Made by a program: the position numbers and the translations under genes. Positions 8,060 to 20,426 of a stretch of DNA of 62,350 nucleotides are shown here, in pieces. The stretch comes from Metabacillus niabensis. GTDB taxonomy: Bacteria > Bacillota > Bacilli > Bacillales > Bacillaceae. Location: NCBI RefSeq assembly GCF_020524345.1, contig NZ_JAIVLH010000026.1, positions 1 to 62,350 on the forward strand, read 5' to 3'. The notes beneath the pieces are model-generated. The model had not been told where the DNA came from. It ran no database searches and saw only the letters and a list, made by a program, of their open reading frames with translations. The stretch's first letter is position 1. Each line of letters opens with the position of its first letter.

Positions 8060-8145
8060 ATGATTAAAATAAAGATGGTTCCTATTCTATTTCATAACAC
8101 GATAAGTTTCCGGGGCTTATTCGTGGGGTTGAAATACATACCATT
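8060..8145 (-). ncRNA. L13 leader (cis-regulatory 5' UTR of rplM)
   Basis: On minus, the 5' UTR of rplM has CACGAATAAG then CCCCGGAAA then CTTATCGTG (8125-8098), a hairpin with a purine-rich loop that matches what I recall of the Firmicutes L13 leader. It is followed by the AGGAGG site of rplM. Known L13 leaders bind L13 and repress rplM-rpsI. The assignment rests on the motif and its position. Confidence 0.78.
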
Positions 8146-8149
8146 AGAT

Positions 8150-8178
8150 ATGATATACTGTATAGAACCTAATGTCAA
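8150..8178 (-). promoter_or_regulatory. promoter of rplM-rpsI
   Basis: On minus, TTGACA (8178-8173) and TATCAT (8155-8150) are 17 bases apart, a strong sigma-A promoter. It lies just after the truA stop and just before the L13 leader. Confidence 0.88.
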
Positions 8179-8196
8179 GGGAATGTTACACCTGGT

Positions 8197-8937
8197 TTAG
8201 TTGTCATAATAAACTTTCCATAAATATAATCCATGACCCGGTACTGTTTTCCCACTTAGGGACCGATCCTTCCCTTCAAGTATAAAAGGGATTTGATCAG
8301 GTGTTTTTTTACCTTGTCCTACTTCTAATAAAGTTCCCGTTAATATTCGGACCATATTATAAAGGAAACCATTCCCTGTAAAACAAAAAGTAAGGTCTGT
8401 TCCCTCTTCAATTACATCTATTGAATAAATTGTTCTAACTTTGTCCTCTACTTCGGTTTTCGCAACACAAAAACTAGTAAAATCATGTGTACCACAGAGG
8501 TGATGACAAGCTTTTTTCATTGATTCTATATCTAAAACATAAGGAAAATGGTAGGCATAATTTCGTTTAAATACATTGGGTATTTTTTGTGTTGAGATTT
8601 TATAACGATATTCTTTTTTTCTAGCATTAAATCGCGAATGAAAGTGATCTGCAACATACTCAACTTCCAAAATGACAATATCATTTGGTAATAGACTATT
8701 CAGGGCATATGGCCACTTTTCAGGAGGAATTGTTAATGTTGTGTCAAAGTGAATAACCTGCCCTAGTGCATGTACATTTGCATCTGTTCTACCAGAAGCA
8801 TGTACTTTCACTGATTGGCCTTTATGAAGCTTCGTAAGAACAGCCTCTATTTCACTTTGTACTGTCCTTTTATTCGGTTGAACTTGATAGCCGCTAAAGT
8901 GTGTGCCATCATAAGAAACAATACATTTAACCCTCAT
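8197..8937 (-). CDS. truA: tRNA pseudouridine(38-40) synthase TruA
   Basis: TruA converts uridines 38-40 of the tRNA anticodon arm to pseudouridine. The 246 aa open with KCIVSYDGTHFSGYQVQPN, and the catalytic Asp sits in GRTDANVHA (about residue 53). FTGNGFLYNMVRILTGTLLEVG is the family C-terminal segment (positions 8316-8381 approximately). It follows ecfT by 10 bases on the same strand, the normal Bacillus order ecfA1-ecfA2-ecfT-truA. Confidence 0.97.
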   Translation of the reverse strand: MRVKCIVSYDGTHFSGYQVQPNKRTVQSEIEAVLTKLHKGQSVKVHASGRTDANVHALGQVIHFDTTLTIPPEKWPYALNSLLPNDIVILEVEYVADHFHSRFNARKKEYRYKISTQKIPNVFKRNYAYHFPYVLDIESMKKACHHLCGTHDFTSFCVAKTEVEDKVRTIYSIDVIEEGTDLTFCFTGNGFLYNMVRILTGTLLEVGQGKKTPDQIPFILEGKDRSLSGKTVPGHGLYLWKVYYDN

Positions 8938-8947
8938 TCTTTTACTC

Positions 8948-9745
8948 CTACGTACGCAAATATAGTAAAGCCAGCCCTAAAACGACTAATAAAATAAGAA
9001 ATACTGTGTCTTTTATACCCCAGTGTAATTGTCTAAGCTTCGTTCTTCCTTCTCCCCCTCTGTATCCCCGTGCCTCCATAGCGGTTGCAAGCTCTTCTGC
9101 ACGCTTAAACGCACTGATAAAGAGTGGAACAAGTAAAGGTACTATGGCCTTAAATCGATCCTTTATAGGACCTCCAGTGAAGTCTACACCTCTAGCCATT
9201 TGTGCTTTTAGGATTTTATCTGTTTCTTCCATTAAGGTCGGGATAAATCTTAACGAGATGGACATCATTAAAGCAAGCTCATGTACAGGTAATCTCACTT
9301 TTTTCAAAGGTCCTAATAAGCTCTCCATCCCATCTGTAATTTCAATAGGTGTTGTGGTTAACGTTAAGATCGTAGTAATTAATATGAGATAAAAGAAACG
9401 AAGAGATATATAAATTCCCTGGATCAATCCCTCTTCATAAATTTTCAAAAAACCCAGATCAAGTAAAACATTCCCTTCCTTCGTTACAAACAGATGTAAA
9501 AGGAAAGTAAAGAGAATAACCCACAAAACAGGCTTTAGCCCTCTAATTAAAAATTGAATAGGTAACTTTGTCATAAGTATGATCATTAATGTGTAGATAC
9601 CTAAAAGAATATACGTAAATAAATTATTAGCTAAAAAAACGATAAAGACAAAAGCGAATATCATTAATAACTTCGCTCTGGGATCCATTCTATGAACAGG
9701 AGAATCACCTGGTACATATTTCCCAATTATCATACTATTCATCAT
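8948..9745 (-). CDS. ecfT: ECF transporter transmembrane protein EcfT
   Basis: EcfT is the shared membrane scaffold that couples the two ATPases to interchangeable vitamin-binding S components. The 265 aa contain several hydrophobic helices and the two Ala-Arg-Gly coupling motifs, AQMARGVDF and AMEARGYRGG, in the cytoplasmic C-terminal half. The ATG overlaps the ecfA2 stop (ATGA), indicating translational coupling; AGGAGG lies upstream. No S component is nearby, so this is the shared module used by unlinked S proteins. Confidence 0.95.
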   Translation of the reverse strand: MMNSMIIGKYVPGDSPVHRMDPRAKLLMIFAFVFIVFLANNLFTYILLGIYTLMIILMTKLPIQFLIRGLKPVLWVILFTFLLHLFVTKEGNVLLDLGFLKIYEEGLIQGIYISLRFFYLILITTILTLTTTPIEITDGMESLLGPLKKVRLPVHELALMMSISLRFIPTLMEETDKILKAQMARGVDFTGGPIKDRFKAIVPLLVPLFISAFKRAEELATAMEARGYRGGEGRTKLRQLHWGIKDTVFLILLVVLGLALLYLRT

Positions 9746-10608
9746 AGATGATCCTCCTCTTTCATAAGAGCTTTTATTTGCATAACAGCCTCATCTAGAG
9801 TAAGTGGGATTTCCTCAAAAGCCAACCCTTTATCCTTTAGCTTTTGTTGAAGTTTAACAGTTTCAGGCAAATCCAATCCGTAAGAAGCTAACTGTTCACC
9901 TTGGCTAAAGATTTCTCTAGGGGTACCTCGCATAGCAATCGTGCCTTTATGCATAACTATCATTTCATCAGCATATTTTGCAGCATCCTCCATACTATGA
10001 GTGACCAGGATAATTGTAAGATTTCTCTCTTCTTTAAGACGATAAAATAAATCCATCATTTCTTTTCGACCTTTAGGATCCAATCCTGCTGTTGGTTCAT
10101 CCAATACAAGCACTTCAGGACCCATTGCTAAAACACCCGCAATGGCTACTCTTCTCATTTGGCCACCACTTAAGTCAAACGGTGATTTCTGAAGTATTGA
10201 TTCTGGTAAACCAACAAGTTGTAAAGACTCTCTTGCTCTTTCATATGCATCCTTCTCATTAACACCAAAGTTCATAGGTCCAAACGCAATATCCTTCTCA
10301 ACCGTTTCTTCAAACAGTTGATGCTCCGGAAATTGAAAGACAATCCCTACTAGTCTTCTCACTTCTTTTAAATTCTTTTGTTTTTTACCTGCCTCAATAA
10401 CGTGGTCTCCAATTTGAATAGATCCTTCTGTTGGCTTTAACAATCCATTTAAATGTTGAAGTATTGTTGACTTACCAGAACCAGTGTGCCCAATAATAGA
10501 TACATAAGACCCTTTTTTAACGGAAAAATTCACATCATATAACGCTAATTTTTCAAATGGTGTCCGAGCTTGATATCGATGCTCTACATTTTTAAATGTA
10601 ATGTCCAT
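9742..10608 (-). CDS. ecfA2: ECF transporter ATPase EcfA2
   Basis: One of the two ATPases of the energy-coupling-factor module. Over 288 aa it shows Walker A GHTGSGKST (near residue 41), the Q-loop FQFPEHQLFEETVEKD, signature LSGGQMRRVAIAG, Walker B VLVLDEPTAGLD and the switch His in VTHSMED. It overlaps ecfA1 by 25 bases and ecfT by 4, so the three are translated as one unit and probably act as a 1:1:1 complex. Confidence 0.95.
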   Translation of the reverse strand: MDITFKNVEHRYQARTPFEKLALYDVNFSVKKGSYVSIIGHTGSGKSTILQHLNGLLKPTEGSIQIGDHVIEAGKKQKNLKEVRRLVGIVFQFPEHQLFEETVEKDIAFGPMNFGVNEKDAYERARESLQLVGLPESILQKSPFDLSGGQMRRVAIAGVLAMGPEVLVLDEPTAGLDPKGRKEMMDLFYRLKEERNLTIILVTHSMEDAAKYADEMIVMHKGTIAMRGTPREIFSQGEQLASYGLDLPETVKLQQKLKDKGLAFEEIPLTLDEAVMQIKALMKEEDHL

Positions 10609-11423
10609 AGCTCTTCCACCAACCCTTCCTCAGTTAAATGATGATCCTTAATCGGAATACCGGCTTCTCTTAGTCGTTTGCTTAATTGTAGTGGAAATGG
10701 TAAATCCAAACCAATTTTCACCAACTGATCATCTAATTGGAAAATTTCATCAGGAGTACCTTCTGTGAATTTTTTTCCACCATTCATGACAATTATTCTA
10801 TCAGCCTTTGAGGCCTCTTCTAAATCATGGGTAATCGATATAACAGTCAAATCACTTTGTTCTTTCAGCTCACGAACCGTTTGGATAACTTCTTCTCTAC
10901 CGATAGGATCTAACATTGATGTAGCTTCATCAAGGATAATAATATCAGGCTGAACAGCGATTACACTAGCTATCGCCACACGTTGCTTTTGCCCTCCAGA
11001 AAGGTGATGTGGCTCATGTTCTAGAAACTGATCCATTCTTACCTTTTTTGTCGCCCACTCAATTTTATTTACCATTTCATCTCTTTTAACACCATTATTC
11101 TCTAAACCGAATGCAACATCATCTTTTACAGTAGTTCCAACAAATTGGTTATCTGGATTCTGAAAGACCATTCCTACGTGTTTACGAACATCCCACACAG
11201 TATCTTGCGTTAATTCAATTCCACACACTTGGATTTTTCCTTTGTCAGGTAGATAAAGTCCATTTAAAATTCTTGCTAATGTAGATTTACCTGAACCATT
11301 ATGTCCAACGATCGCAAGCCATTCTCCCTTTTTAACTTGTATAGAAACATCATCTAATGCAGGAGGAGCTGTTTGATCATAATGAAAAGTAATGTTTTCC
11401 ACACTGATGATTGTCTCACTCAT
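10584..11423 (-). CDS. ecfA1: ECF transporter ATPase EcfA1
   Basis: The other ATPase of the ECF module (YbxA in B. subtilis). The 279 aa have Walker A GHNGSGKST, Q-loop VFQNPDNQFVGTTVKDD, signature LSGGQKQRVAIAS, Walker B IIILDEATSMLD and H-loop ITHDLEEA. It is the first gene of the ecfA1-ecfA2-ecfT-truA unit. It begins after the rplQ terminator and a repeat-filled gap of 373 bases, so it is likely transcribed separately from the S10-spc-alpha operon. Confidence 0.95.
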   Translation of the reverse strand: MSETIISVENITFHYDQTAPPALDDVSIQVKKGEWLAIVGHNGSGKSTLARILNGLYLPDKGKIQVCGIELTQDTVWDVRKHVGMVFQNPDNQFVGTTVKDDVAFGLENNGVKRDEMVNKIEWATKKVRMDQFLEHEPHHLSGGQKQRVAIASVIAVQPDIIILDEATSMLDPIGREEVIQTVRELKEQSDLTVISITHDLEEASKADRIIVMNGGKKFTEGTPDEIFQLDDQLVKIGLDLPFPLQLSKRLREAGIPIKDHHLTEEGLVEELWTLHLKM

Positions 11424-11454
11424 TTCTCGTCTCTCCTAATCTTTCTTGCTAATA

Positions 11455-11703
11455 ACTAAAGTGCAAGCGCCTTGAACAGCCTTGGGCAAATAAGGCGCAG
11501 ATGTATAGAAGACGTTCTTAGTCTTCAATTCATTTGTGACTAGACCCTAGAGGGGCTAGTCGCTTGCAGCCGAAACATGCGACGTCCTGCCGCACTAGCT
11601 GCACTTGCACATCCTGTGCTTCGCAGCTGGATGTCGTGCGCATAGCCAAAGTTTAAAAATTTAAGAAATTCCGAAACTATAACAAAAGCGCAAGCGACTT
11701 GAT
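11455..11703. repeat. composite dispersed palindromic repeat (copy A)
   Basis: This gap between rplQ and ecfA1 is more GC-rich than its surroundings. It holds a unit starting GTGCAAGCGCCTTGAACAGC, a hairpin GAAGAC/GTCTTC (11508-11526), and a palindrome GACTAGACCCTAGAGGGGCT (about 11538-11563). A second nested palindrome follows at 11597-11628 (AGCTGC...GCACA-TCC-TGTGC...GCAGCT), and a restarted unit AAAAGCGCAAGCGACTTGAT ends at 11703. The first unit recurs at 47061-47181. No ORF or transposase is present. A MITE-like or bcr-like element is one possible interpretation. Confidence 0.85.
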
Positions 11704-11742
11704 CTGACTCTAATAAAAGATTTTCAATCTATATGATCATAT

Positions 11743-11784
11743 AAAAAAAGGGCATTGATCCAGTTATGAAACTGTCACGCCCTT
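11743..11784 (-). terminator. terminator after rplQ (end of the alpha operon)
   Basis: On minus, AAGGGC...CAGTT-TCAT-AACTG...GCCCTT forms a long, slightly bulged stem followed by seven Ts. It begins 12 bases after the rplQ stop and closes the S10-spc-alpha cluster. Confidence 0.87.
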
Positions 11785-11796
11785 GTGATACATATA

Positions 11797-12192
11797 TTAA
11801 ACTAATTCAATGATGACCATTGGAGCACCGTCTCCGCGACGTGGTCCAAGTTTCATAATACGAGTGTAACCACCTTGGCGGTCTTCGTAACGTGGAGCGA
11901 TATCACTGAAAAGTTTTTCTAAAGCATATTTAGGTTTATCCTTAGTTTTACCTTCTTCAGTTGTAACAGATACAACTTCAGCAACTTCGTTACGTACATA
12001 TGATGCAGCCAAACGACGTGCATGAAGGTCACCGCGCTTACCTAGTGTAATCATCTTTTCAACAGTTGAACGTAATTCTTTCGCACGAGCTTCTGTAGTT
12101 TCGATACGCTCACTGATGATTAGATCAGTAGTTAGGTCACGAAGCATTGCTTTACGACCCGCACTAGTACGGCCTAATTTTCTGTATGACAT
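11797..12192 (-). CDS. rplQ: 50S ribosomal protein L17 (bL17), with an internal insertion
   Basis: L17 lines part of the peptide exit-tunnel surface. The start [18 protein letters not shown] and end [19 protein letters not shown] are canonical. At 131 aa it is about 11 residues longer than B. subtilis L17 as I recall it. The extra length is a charged insertion ([12 protein letters not shown], about residues 77-88) just before the conserved [13 protein letters not shown] helix. Such insertions occur in several Bacillaceae. It is the last gene of the alpha operon. Confidence 0.97.
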   Translation of the reverse strand: MSYRKLGRTSAGRKAMLRDLTTDLIISERIETTEARAKELRSTVEKMITLGKRGDLHARRLAASYVRNEVAEVVSVTTEEGKTKDKPKYALEKLFSDIAPRYEDRQGGYTRIMKLGPRRGDGAPMVIIELV

Positions 12193-12302
12193 GAGATGTC
12201 CCCTCCTTCATTAAATAATGAATGTTATTTCATGGATTTATAGGCTGAAAGCTATTCTCTAATGATAGCATACGAAAACGCTAGTTTATTACAAACTAGT
12301 CA

Positions 12303-13247
12303 TCAGTCGTCTTTTCGAAGACCTAAACCTAGTTCTTCTAATTTCGCCTTAACTTCTTCTAAAGATTTACGACCAAGATTACGAACTTTCATCATGTCTT
12401 CTTCTGTTTTATGAGCAAGCTCTTGCACGGTATTAATACCGGCACGTTTTAAACAGTTGTAAGAACGAACAGATAGATCTAATTCTTCAATCGTCATCTC
12501 TAGAACTTTTTCTTTCTGATCCTCTTCTTTTTCCACCATAATTTCTGCATTCTGAGCTTCATCAGTAAGCCCTACAAAAATATTTAAGTGTTCAGTTAGG
12601 ATCTTTGAACCAAGAGCAATCGCCTCTTTAGGGCCAGTACTTCCATCTGTCCAAACATCAAGAGTCAGCTTATCATAGTTAGCAACTTGACCAACACGAG
12701 TTTTTTCTACTTGGTAGGAGACACGTGAAACCGGCGTAAAGATCGAATCGATCGGAATAACACCAATAGGTTGGTCCTCTCTTTTATTTGAATCAGCTGG
12801 AGTGTAACCACGTCCACGCTTAGCTGTAAGCCTCATTCTGAAGCTTGCATCTGAAGCAAGAGTAGCGATATGAAGATCTGGATTCAGAATTTCTACATCA
12901 CTATCATGAGTAATATCTGATGCAGTAACACTACCTTCGCCTTGAACATCAATTTCTAGCGTCTTTTCTTCATCTGAATAGATTTTAAGAGCAAGCTTTT
13001 TAATGTTTAAGATAATCGAAGTAACATCTTCAACAACACCTTCGATCGTTGAAAACTCATGAAGTACGCCATCTATTTGGATCGATGTTACAGCGGCACC
13101 AGGGAGTGAGGATAAAAGGATACGACGTAAGGAGTTACCCAAAGTTGTACCATATCCACGCTCAAGTGGCTCGACGACGAATTTACCATACTTGGCATCA
13201 TCGCTGATTTCAACCGTTTCGATTTTTGGTTTTTCAATTTCTATCAT
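12303..13247 (-). CDS. rpoA: DNA-directed RNA polymerase alpha subunit
   Basis: RpoA dimerises to nucleate the core enzyme, and its C-terminal domain binds UP elements and activators. The 314 aa show the N-terminal dimerisation domain ([21 protein letters not shown]) and the C-terminal helix-hairpin domain ([19 protein letters not shown] and [13 protein letters not shown]). The 180-base gap upstream contains a possible promoter on minus, TTGTAT-17-TATGAT (about 13409-13381). That would give rpoA extra transcription apart from the ribosomal operon. Confidence 0.98.
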   Translation of the reverse strand: MIEIEKPKIETVEISDDAKYGKFVVEPLERGYGTTLGNSLRRILLSSLPGAAVTSIQIDGVLHEFSTIEGVVEDVTSIILNIKKLALKIYSDEEKTLEIDVQGEGSVTASDITHDSDVEILNPDLHIATLASDASFRMRLTAKRGRGYTPADSNKREDQPIGVIPIDSIFTPVSRVSYQVEKTRVGQVANYDKLTLDVWTDGSTGPKEAIALGSKILTEHLNIFVGLTDEAQNAEIMVEKEEDQKEKVLEMTIEELDLSVRSYNCLKRAGINTVQELAHKTEEDMMKVRNLGRKSLEEVKAKLEELGLGLRKDD

Positions 13248-13427
13248 CTATAAACCCTCCTTCAAAACGTCGAAACCCCGGCTAGACAAATCATTAAACT
13301 AGCGTCTAACCGAAATTCCCCATTCAAAAGTTCCCGAATGTGCACAACAACAGAGTGAATTCTGCTAGAACTTATATACTGTATCATAACCCATTATTGA
13401 CAGGGATACAAAATCTATACAGAAAAT

Positions 13428-13823
<396 letters not shown>

Positions 13824-13839
13824 TTAACCTCCTTTTACC

Positions 13840-14220
<381 letters not shown>

Positions 14221-14227
14221 TTATAGA

Positions 14228-14356
<129 letters not shown>

Positions 14357-14377
14357 TTAGTAGTACGGAGTGCTAAA

Positions 14378-14596
14378 TTATTTAAAACGGTACGTAATTC
14401 TGCCACGAGTTAAATCATATGGAGATAATTCTACCGTAACTTTGTCTCCTGGTAAAATACGAATGAAATGCATGCGAATCTTTCCGGATACATGCGCTAA
14501 AACCGTATGACCGTTCTCTAGTTCTACCTTAAACATTGCATTTGGTAATGTTTCAACAACAGTTCCTTCAACTTCAATTACATCGTCTTTTGCCAT
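14378..14596 (-). CDS. infA: translation initiation factor IF-1
   Basis: IF-1 is a single OB-fold protein that binds the 30S A site during initiation. The 72 aa start [20 protein letters not shown] and include [20 protein letters not shown] and the C-terminal [13 protein letters not shown], near-invariant in Bacilli. GGGAG lies upstream of the ATG at 14596. The region just upstream is a decayed KOW-domain gene whose last codons run into the infA start. Confidence 0.98.
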   Translation of the reverse strand: MAKDDVIEVEGTVVETLPNAMFKVELENGHTVLAHVSGKIRMHFIRILPGDKVTVELSPYDLTRGRITYRFK

Positions 14597-14882
14597 TGAA
14601 CTGTTCTCCCTTCTTCAAATCAGTAACTTGCTCATCGACAAACTTCCATTTGTCATACGACATGTTTCCATTATACTGTCTGAACTTCTGGAGATACGCT
14701 AATTAGTAATTCTTGATGATGAACATCCCTTCAATCAGAGAGAGAAACTTTCGCTTTTCTCCGTCAAAAAAACGAATTCCTTTTCAATTGGCGTATATTA
14801 TAGCTCATCCAGTCGGTGCTAGACAAGCACATACACACCAGGAATGGAAATCCCGATCTAAAATAAGCAATGTCACCTTCAT
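14597..14882 (-). pseudogene. decayed KOW-domain RNA-binding protein gene (YbzG-like)
   Basis: Bacilli often carry a ~90-aa KOW-domain protein between map and infA. Here no intact ORF exists, but matching pieces appear in order in three frames on minus: DGEKRKF (14765-14745), HHQELLISVSPEVQTV (14721-14674), SIMETCRMTNGSLSMSKLLI then a stop (14677-14615), and LKKGEQFN (14618-14595). From memory the intact family reads roughly DGEKRKF...HLELLDYISPEV...ETGRVTNGKL...LLKEGEQ. The 286-base span equals a full-length gene. At least three frameshifts plus internal stops show it is dead. The family match is from memory, not a search. Confidence 0.8.
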
Positions 14883-16303
<1,421 letters not shown>

Positions 16304-16337
16304 TTAGAGGGAATGGGAAGGATTTCCCATATCCTCA

Positions 16338-17630
16338 TTATTTAATAAAGCCTTTATAATGACGTTTCACTAACTGACTTTCAAGCTGCTTCATCGTCTC
16401 TAAGGCAACGCCGACAACGATAAGTAAACTTGTTCCACCAATCTGAGCGGATTGAGGCAGGTCAGCAAATTTTATAAAGAAAACAGGAAGAACAGCTATA
16501 GCTGCTAAGAAAAGAGAACCAACAAAAGTTAAACGATATAATACCTTTGTAACATATTCCTGCGTGCTTTTTCCCGGACGGATTCCAGGAATATAACCGC
16601 CTTGTTTCTTCAAGTTTTCAGCCATTTGCTCAGGGTTAACTTGAACAAATGTATAAAAGTATGTGAAAGCAAGTATTAAAGCGATGTAGATAATCATACC
16701 TACAGGCTGAGTGTAGTCAAAGGTTTTCTGAATCCAATCTGTGACATCGTTTGGACCAAAGAATGCTGCAATTGTTGGTGGTGTAATAATAAAAGACACT
16801 GCAAAGATAACAGGGATTACACCGGCAGGATTCACTTTTAAAGGCAGGTGAGTTGTATGTCCTCCACCCATATTTTTATTACTGGATCCTTTTGCATATT
16901 GAATTGGTATTTTACGAAGTGCTTGTTGGATAAAGATAACTCCTACCACAACAGCTAAAATTGCTAATAATAGAATGGCAACCGTCACTATTTTAATAAA
17001 TAATTGGTCACCTGCATCTTCAAATTGTTGTGCATAAATTTGGTTAACAGTTGAGGGGATTCCAGCTGCAATCCCAGCAAAAATGATAATGGAAATCCCA
17101 TTACCAACACCCTTAGAGGTGATTTGTTCTCCTAACCACATCAAGAATGCTGTACCAGCAGTTAAGACAATCGCAATTAATAAGTATGTTCCTATACCTG
17201 GATTTTCAATTAACATCCCACCTGACTGGGTGTTAAATCCATAGGACATACCTAACGCCTGGATGAAACCTAATATTATCGTAAAGTATCTTGTAAATTG
17301 AGCAAGCTTACGTCGCCCAACATCACCTTGTTTAGACCATTCAGTAAACTTCGGTACAACATCCATCTGTAAAAGTTGAACGATAATCGAAGCTGTGATG
17401 TACGGCATAATTCCCATTGCGAGAATAGAGAAATTAAAAAGTGCACCACCACCGAAGGTATTAAGAATTCCGAATACATTTAGTTCATCCTGAGCTCTTA
17501 ATACATCAGCATTAACATTGGGCACAGGAATGAACGTTCCAATACGAAATACAACTAACATTAAAAGGGTGAATATGATCTTACTTCTAATATCACCCAC
17601 GCGCATAAAATTGGAGATTGTTTTAAACAT
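16338..17630 (-). CDS. secY: preprotein translocase channel SecY
   Basis: SecY is the protein-conducting channel of the Sec system. The 430 aa have ten predicted membrane helices, starting [20 protein letters not shown], and the loops PYITASIIVQLLQMD and YIPGIRPGKSTQEY. The latter is the conserved cytoplasmic C5 region that touches SecA and the ribosome. Its ATG overlaps the rplO stop by one base. secE is elsewhere in the window (44018-44200). Confidence 0.98.
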   Translation of the reverse strand: MFKTISNFMRVGDIRSKIIFTLLMLVVFRIGTFIPVPNVNADVLRAQDELNVFGILNTFGGGALFNFSILAMGIMPYITASIIVQLLQMDVVPKFTEWSKQGDVGRRKLAQFTRYFTIILGFIQALGMSYGFNTQSGGMLIENPGIGTYLLIAIVLTAGTAFLMWLGEQITSKGVGNGISIIIFAGIAAGIPSTVNQIYAQQFEDAGDQLFIKIVTVAILLLAILAVVVGVIFIQQALRKIPIQYAKGSSNKNMGGGHTTHLPLKVNPAGVIPVIFAVSFIITPPTIAAFFGPNDVTDWIQKTFDYTQPVGMIIYIALILAFTYFYTFVQVNPEQMAENLKKQGGYIPGIRPGKSTQEYVTKVLYRLTFVGSLFLAAIAVLPVFFIKFADLPQSAQIGGTSLLIVVGVALETMKQLESQLVKRHYKGFIK

Positions 17631-18070
17631 TAGATCACCTCAGCTGTACCGCCAGCAGATTCAATTGCTTCTTTAGCAGAAGCAGAGAACTTGTTAGCTT
17701 TTACAGTAAGTTTTTTCTCTAACTGACCGTTACCAAGGATTTTAACACCAGACTTAACATTACTTAGAACACCTGTTTCAAGTAAGAATTCTGGAGTAAC
17801 CTCTGTGCCATCTTCAAAACGATTCAGGACATCAAGGTTAACAATTGCAAAGTCCTTGCGGTTAATGTTCGTAAATCCACGTTTAGGTAAGCGTTGGAAC
17901 AAAGGAGTTTGACCACCTTCGAATCCTGGACGAACTCCACCACCAGAACGAGCATTTTGTCCTTTATGACCTTTACCAGCTGTTTTACCGTTACCAGAAC
18001 CGATACCACGACCAACACGATTACGTGTTTTACGTGAACCTTCTGCTGGTTTCAACTCATGAAGTTTCAT
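17630..18070 (-). CDS. rplO: 50S ribosomal protein L15 (uL15)
   Basis: L15 is a late-assembling 50S protein with a long basic N-terminal extension. The 146 aa start [20 protein letters not shown] with the Gly-rich [19 protein letters not shown] stretch, then the globular part ([13 protein letters not shown]). It is in the order rpmD-rplO-secY. Confidence 0.98.
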   Translation of the reverse strand: MKLHELKPAEGSRKTRNRVGRGIGSGNGKTAGKGHKGQNARSGGGVRPGFEGGQTPLFQRLPKRGFTNINRKDFAIVNLDVLNRFEDGTEVTPEFLLETGVLSNVKSGVKILGNGQLEKKLTVKANKFSASAKEAIESAGGTAEVI

Positions 18071-18101
18071 CGGGACACCTCCTTATTTATTTATATTTCT
18101 A

Positions 18102-18284
18102 TTATTGTTCTTTAACTGTAACTAAGTGAGCAACTTTATTAATCATACCGCGAATCGCAGGATTATCTTCTTGGACTACAGTTTGATGTAACTTTTTAAG
18201 ACCAAGTGTTTTAACAGTAATACGTTGGTCTTCAGGACGACCAATCACACTGCGAGTGAGGGTAATTTCTAACTTATTCGCCAT
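18102..18284 (-). CDS. rpmD: 50S ribosomal protein L30 (uL30)
   Basis: A 60-aa protein: [20 protein letters not shown], then [21 protein letters not shown]30 binds 5S/23S-adjacent sites of the 50S. It is encoded between rpsE and rplO, 12 bases after rpsE. Confidence 0.98.
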   Translation of the reverse strand: MANKLEITLTRSVIGRPEDQRITVKTLGLKKLHQTVVQEDNPAIRGMINKVAHLVTVKEQ

Positions 18285-18296
18285 TGTTTTCCCTCC

Positions 18297-18800
<504 letters not shown>

Positions 18801-18820
18801 TTATGTCCCTCCTTTTGCGA

Positions 18821-19183
18821 TTAAAATTCAAGTCCAGCCTCGCGAGCAGCTTCAGCTAGAGCTTTAACACGACCATGGTATAAATAACCCCCGCGATCAA
18901 ATACAACTGTTTTAACGCCTTTTTCGATAGCACGTTTAGCTACTAATTCTCCAACCTTTTGAGCAGCATCAACATTGCTTTTAGAATCTAAATTAAGATC
19001 TTTATCTAAAGTAGATGCACTTACTAAAGTAACAGAATTTGAATCATCAATTACTTGAGCATAAATGTGTTGGTTAGAACGATATACGTTTAGACGAGGA
19101 CGAACTGCAGTGCCTTCTAATTTAGCACGAACACGAGCATGTCTTTTTTTACGTACAACATTTTTATCAGCTTTAGTAATCAT
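18821..19183 (-). CDS. rplR: 50S ribosomal protein L18 (uL18)
   Basis: L18 binds 5S rRNA with L5 and L25-type proteins. The 120 aa start [20 protein letters not shown] and end [20 protein letters not shown] plus EAGLEF. It is between rplF and rpsE in canonical order with an AGGAGTG-like site. Confidence 0.98.
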   Translation of the reverse strand: MITKADKNVVRKKRHARVRAKLEGTAVRPRLNVYRSNQHIYAQVIDDSNSVTLVSASTLDKDLNLDSKSNVDAAQKVGELVAKRAIEKGVKTVVFDRGGYLYHGRVKALAEAAREAGLEF

Positions 19184-19216
19184 TTAGGTCACTCCTTTCT
19201 TATCATCTAGGCGATA

Positions 19217-19756
19217 TTACTTCGCAGTTTTACCTTCTTTACGACGTACATGTTCGCCTTCATAGCGGATACCTTTACCTTTATAAGGCTCTGGTGGACG
19301 AACGTCACGAATGTTAGCTGCAATAGCACCAACACGCTCTTTATCAGTTCCTTTTACAAGAACTTTTGTTTGTGATGGTACTTCAATTTCAATACCGGAT
19401 TCAGGTGTGATTTCAACAGGGTGAGAGTAACCTACGTTTAGGACTAATTTGTTACCTGATTTTGTAGCACGGTAACCGACACCGATAAGTTCTAAACCTC
19501 TTTCAAATCCTTTAGAAACACCTTCAACCATGTTACCTAATAGACTACGAGTAGTACCGTGTAAAGCACGGTGCTCCTTTACATCTGATGGGCGAGCAAC
19601 TGTTAATACATTATCTTCAATAACGATTTTCATATCAGGGCTGAATGTACGAGTTAATTCACCTTTAGGTCCTTTAACTGTTACAGTATTATCCTCAGCG
19701 ATGTTAATCGTAACACCAGCAGGGATTTCAAGTATTTTCTTACCAATACGAGACAT
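19217..19756 (-). CDS. rplF: 50S ribosomal protein L6 (uL6)
   Basis: L6 lies near the GTPase-associated region. The 179 aa show two duplicated domains: [20 protein letters not shown] first, and [20 protein letters not shown] at the C-terminus. It follows rpsH by 30 bases in the spc operon. Confidence 0.98.
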   Translation of the reverse strand: MSRIGKKILEIPAGVTINIAEDNTVTVKGPKGELTRTFSPDMKIVIEDNVLTVARPSDVKEHRALHGTTRSLLGNMVEGVSKGFERGLELIGVGYRATKSGNKLVLNVGYSHPVEITPESGIEIEVPSQTKVLVKGTDKERVGAIAANIRDVRPPEPYKGKGIRYEGEHVRRKEGKTAK

Positions 19757-19786
19757 TCATTACACCTCCATTCTTTTTTAAACTTT

Positions 19787-20426
<640 letters not shown>

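Noticed and set aside
11424-11796. Insertion sequence in the rplQ-ecfA1 gap
   Set aside because: No transposase ORF and no terminal inverted repeats of IS type; only palindromic repeat modules are seen.
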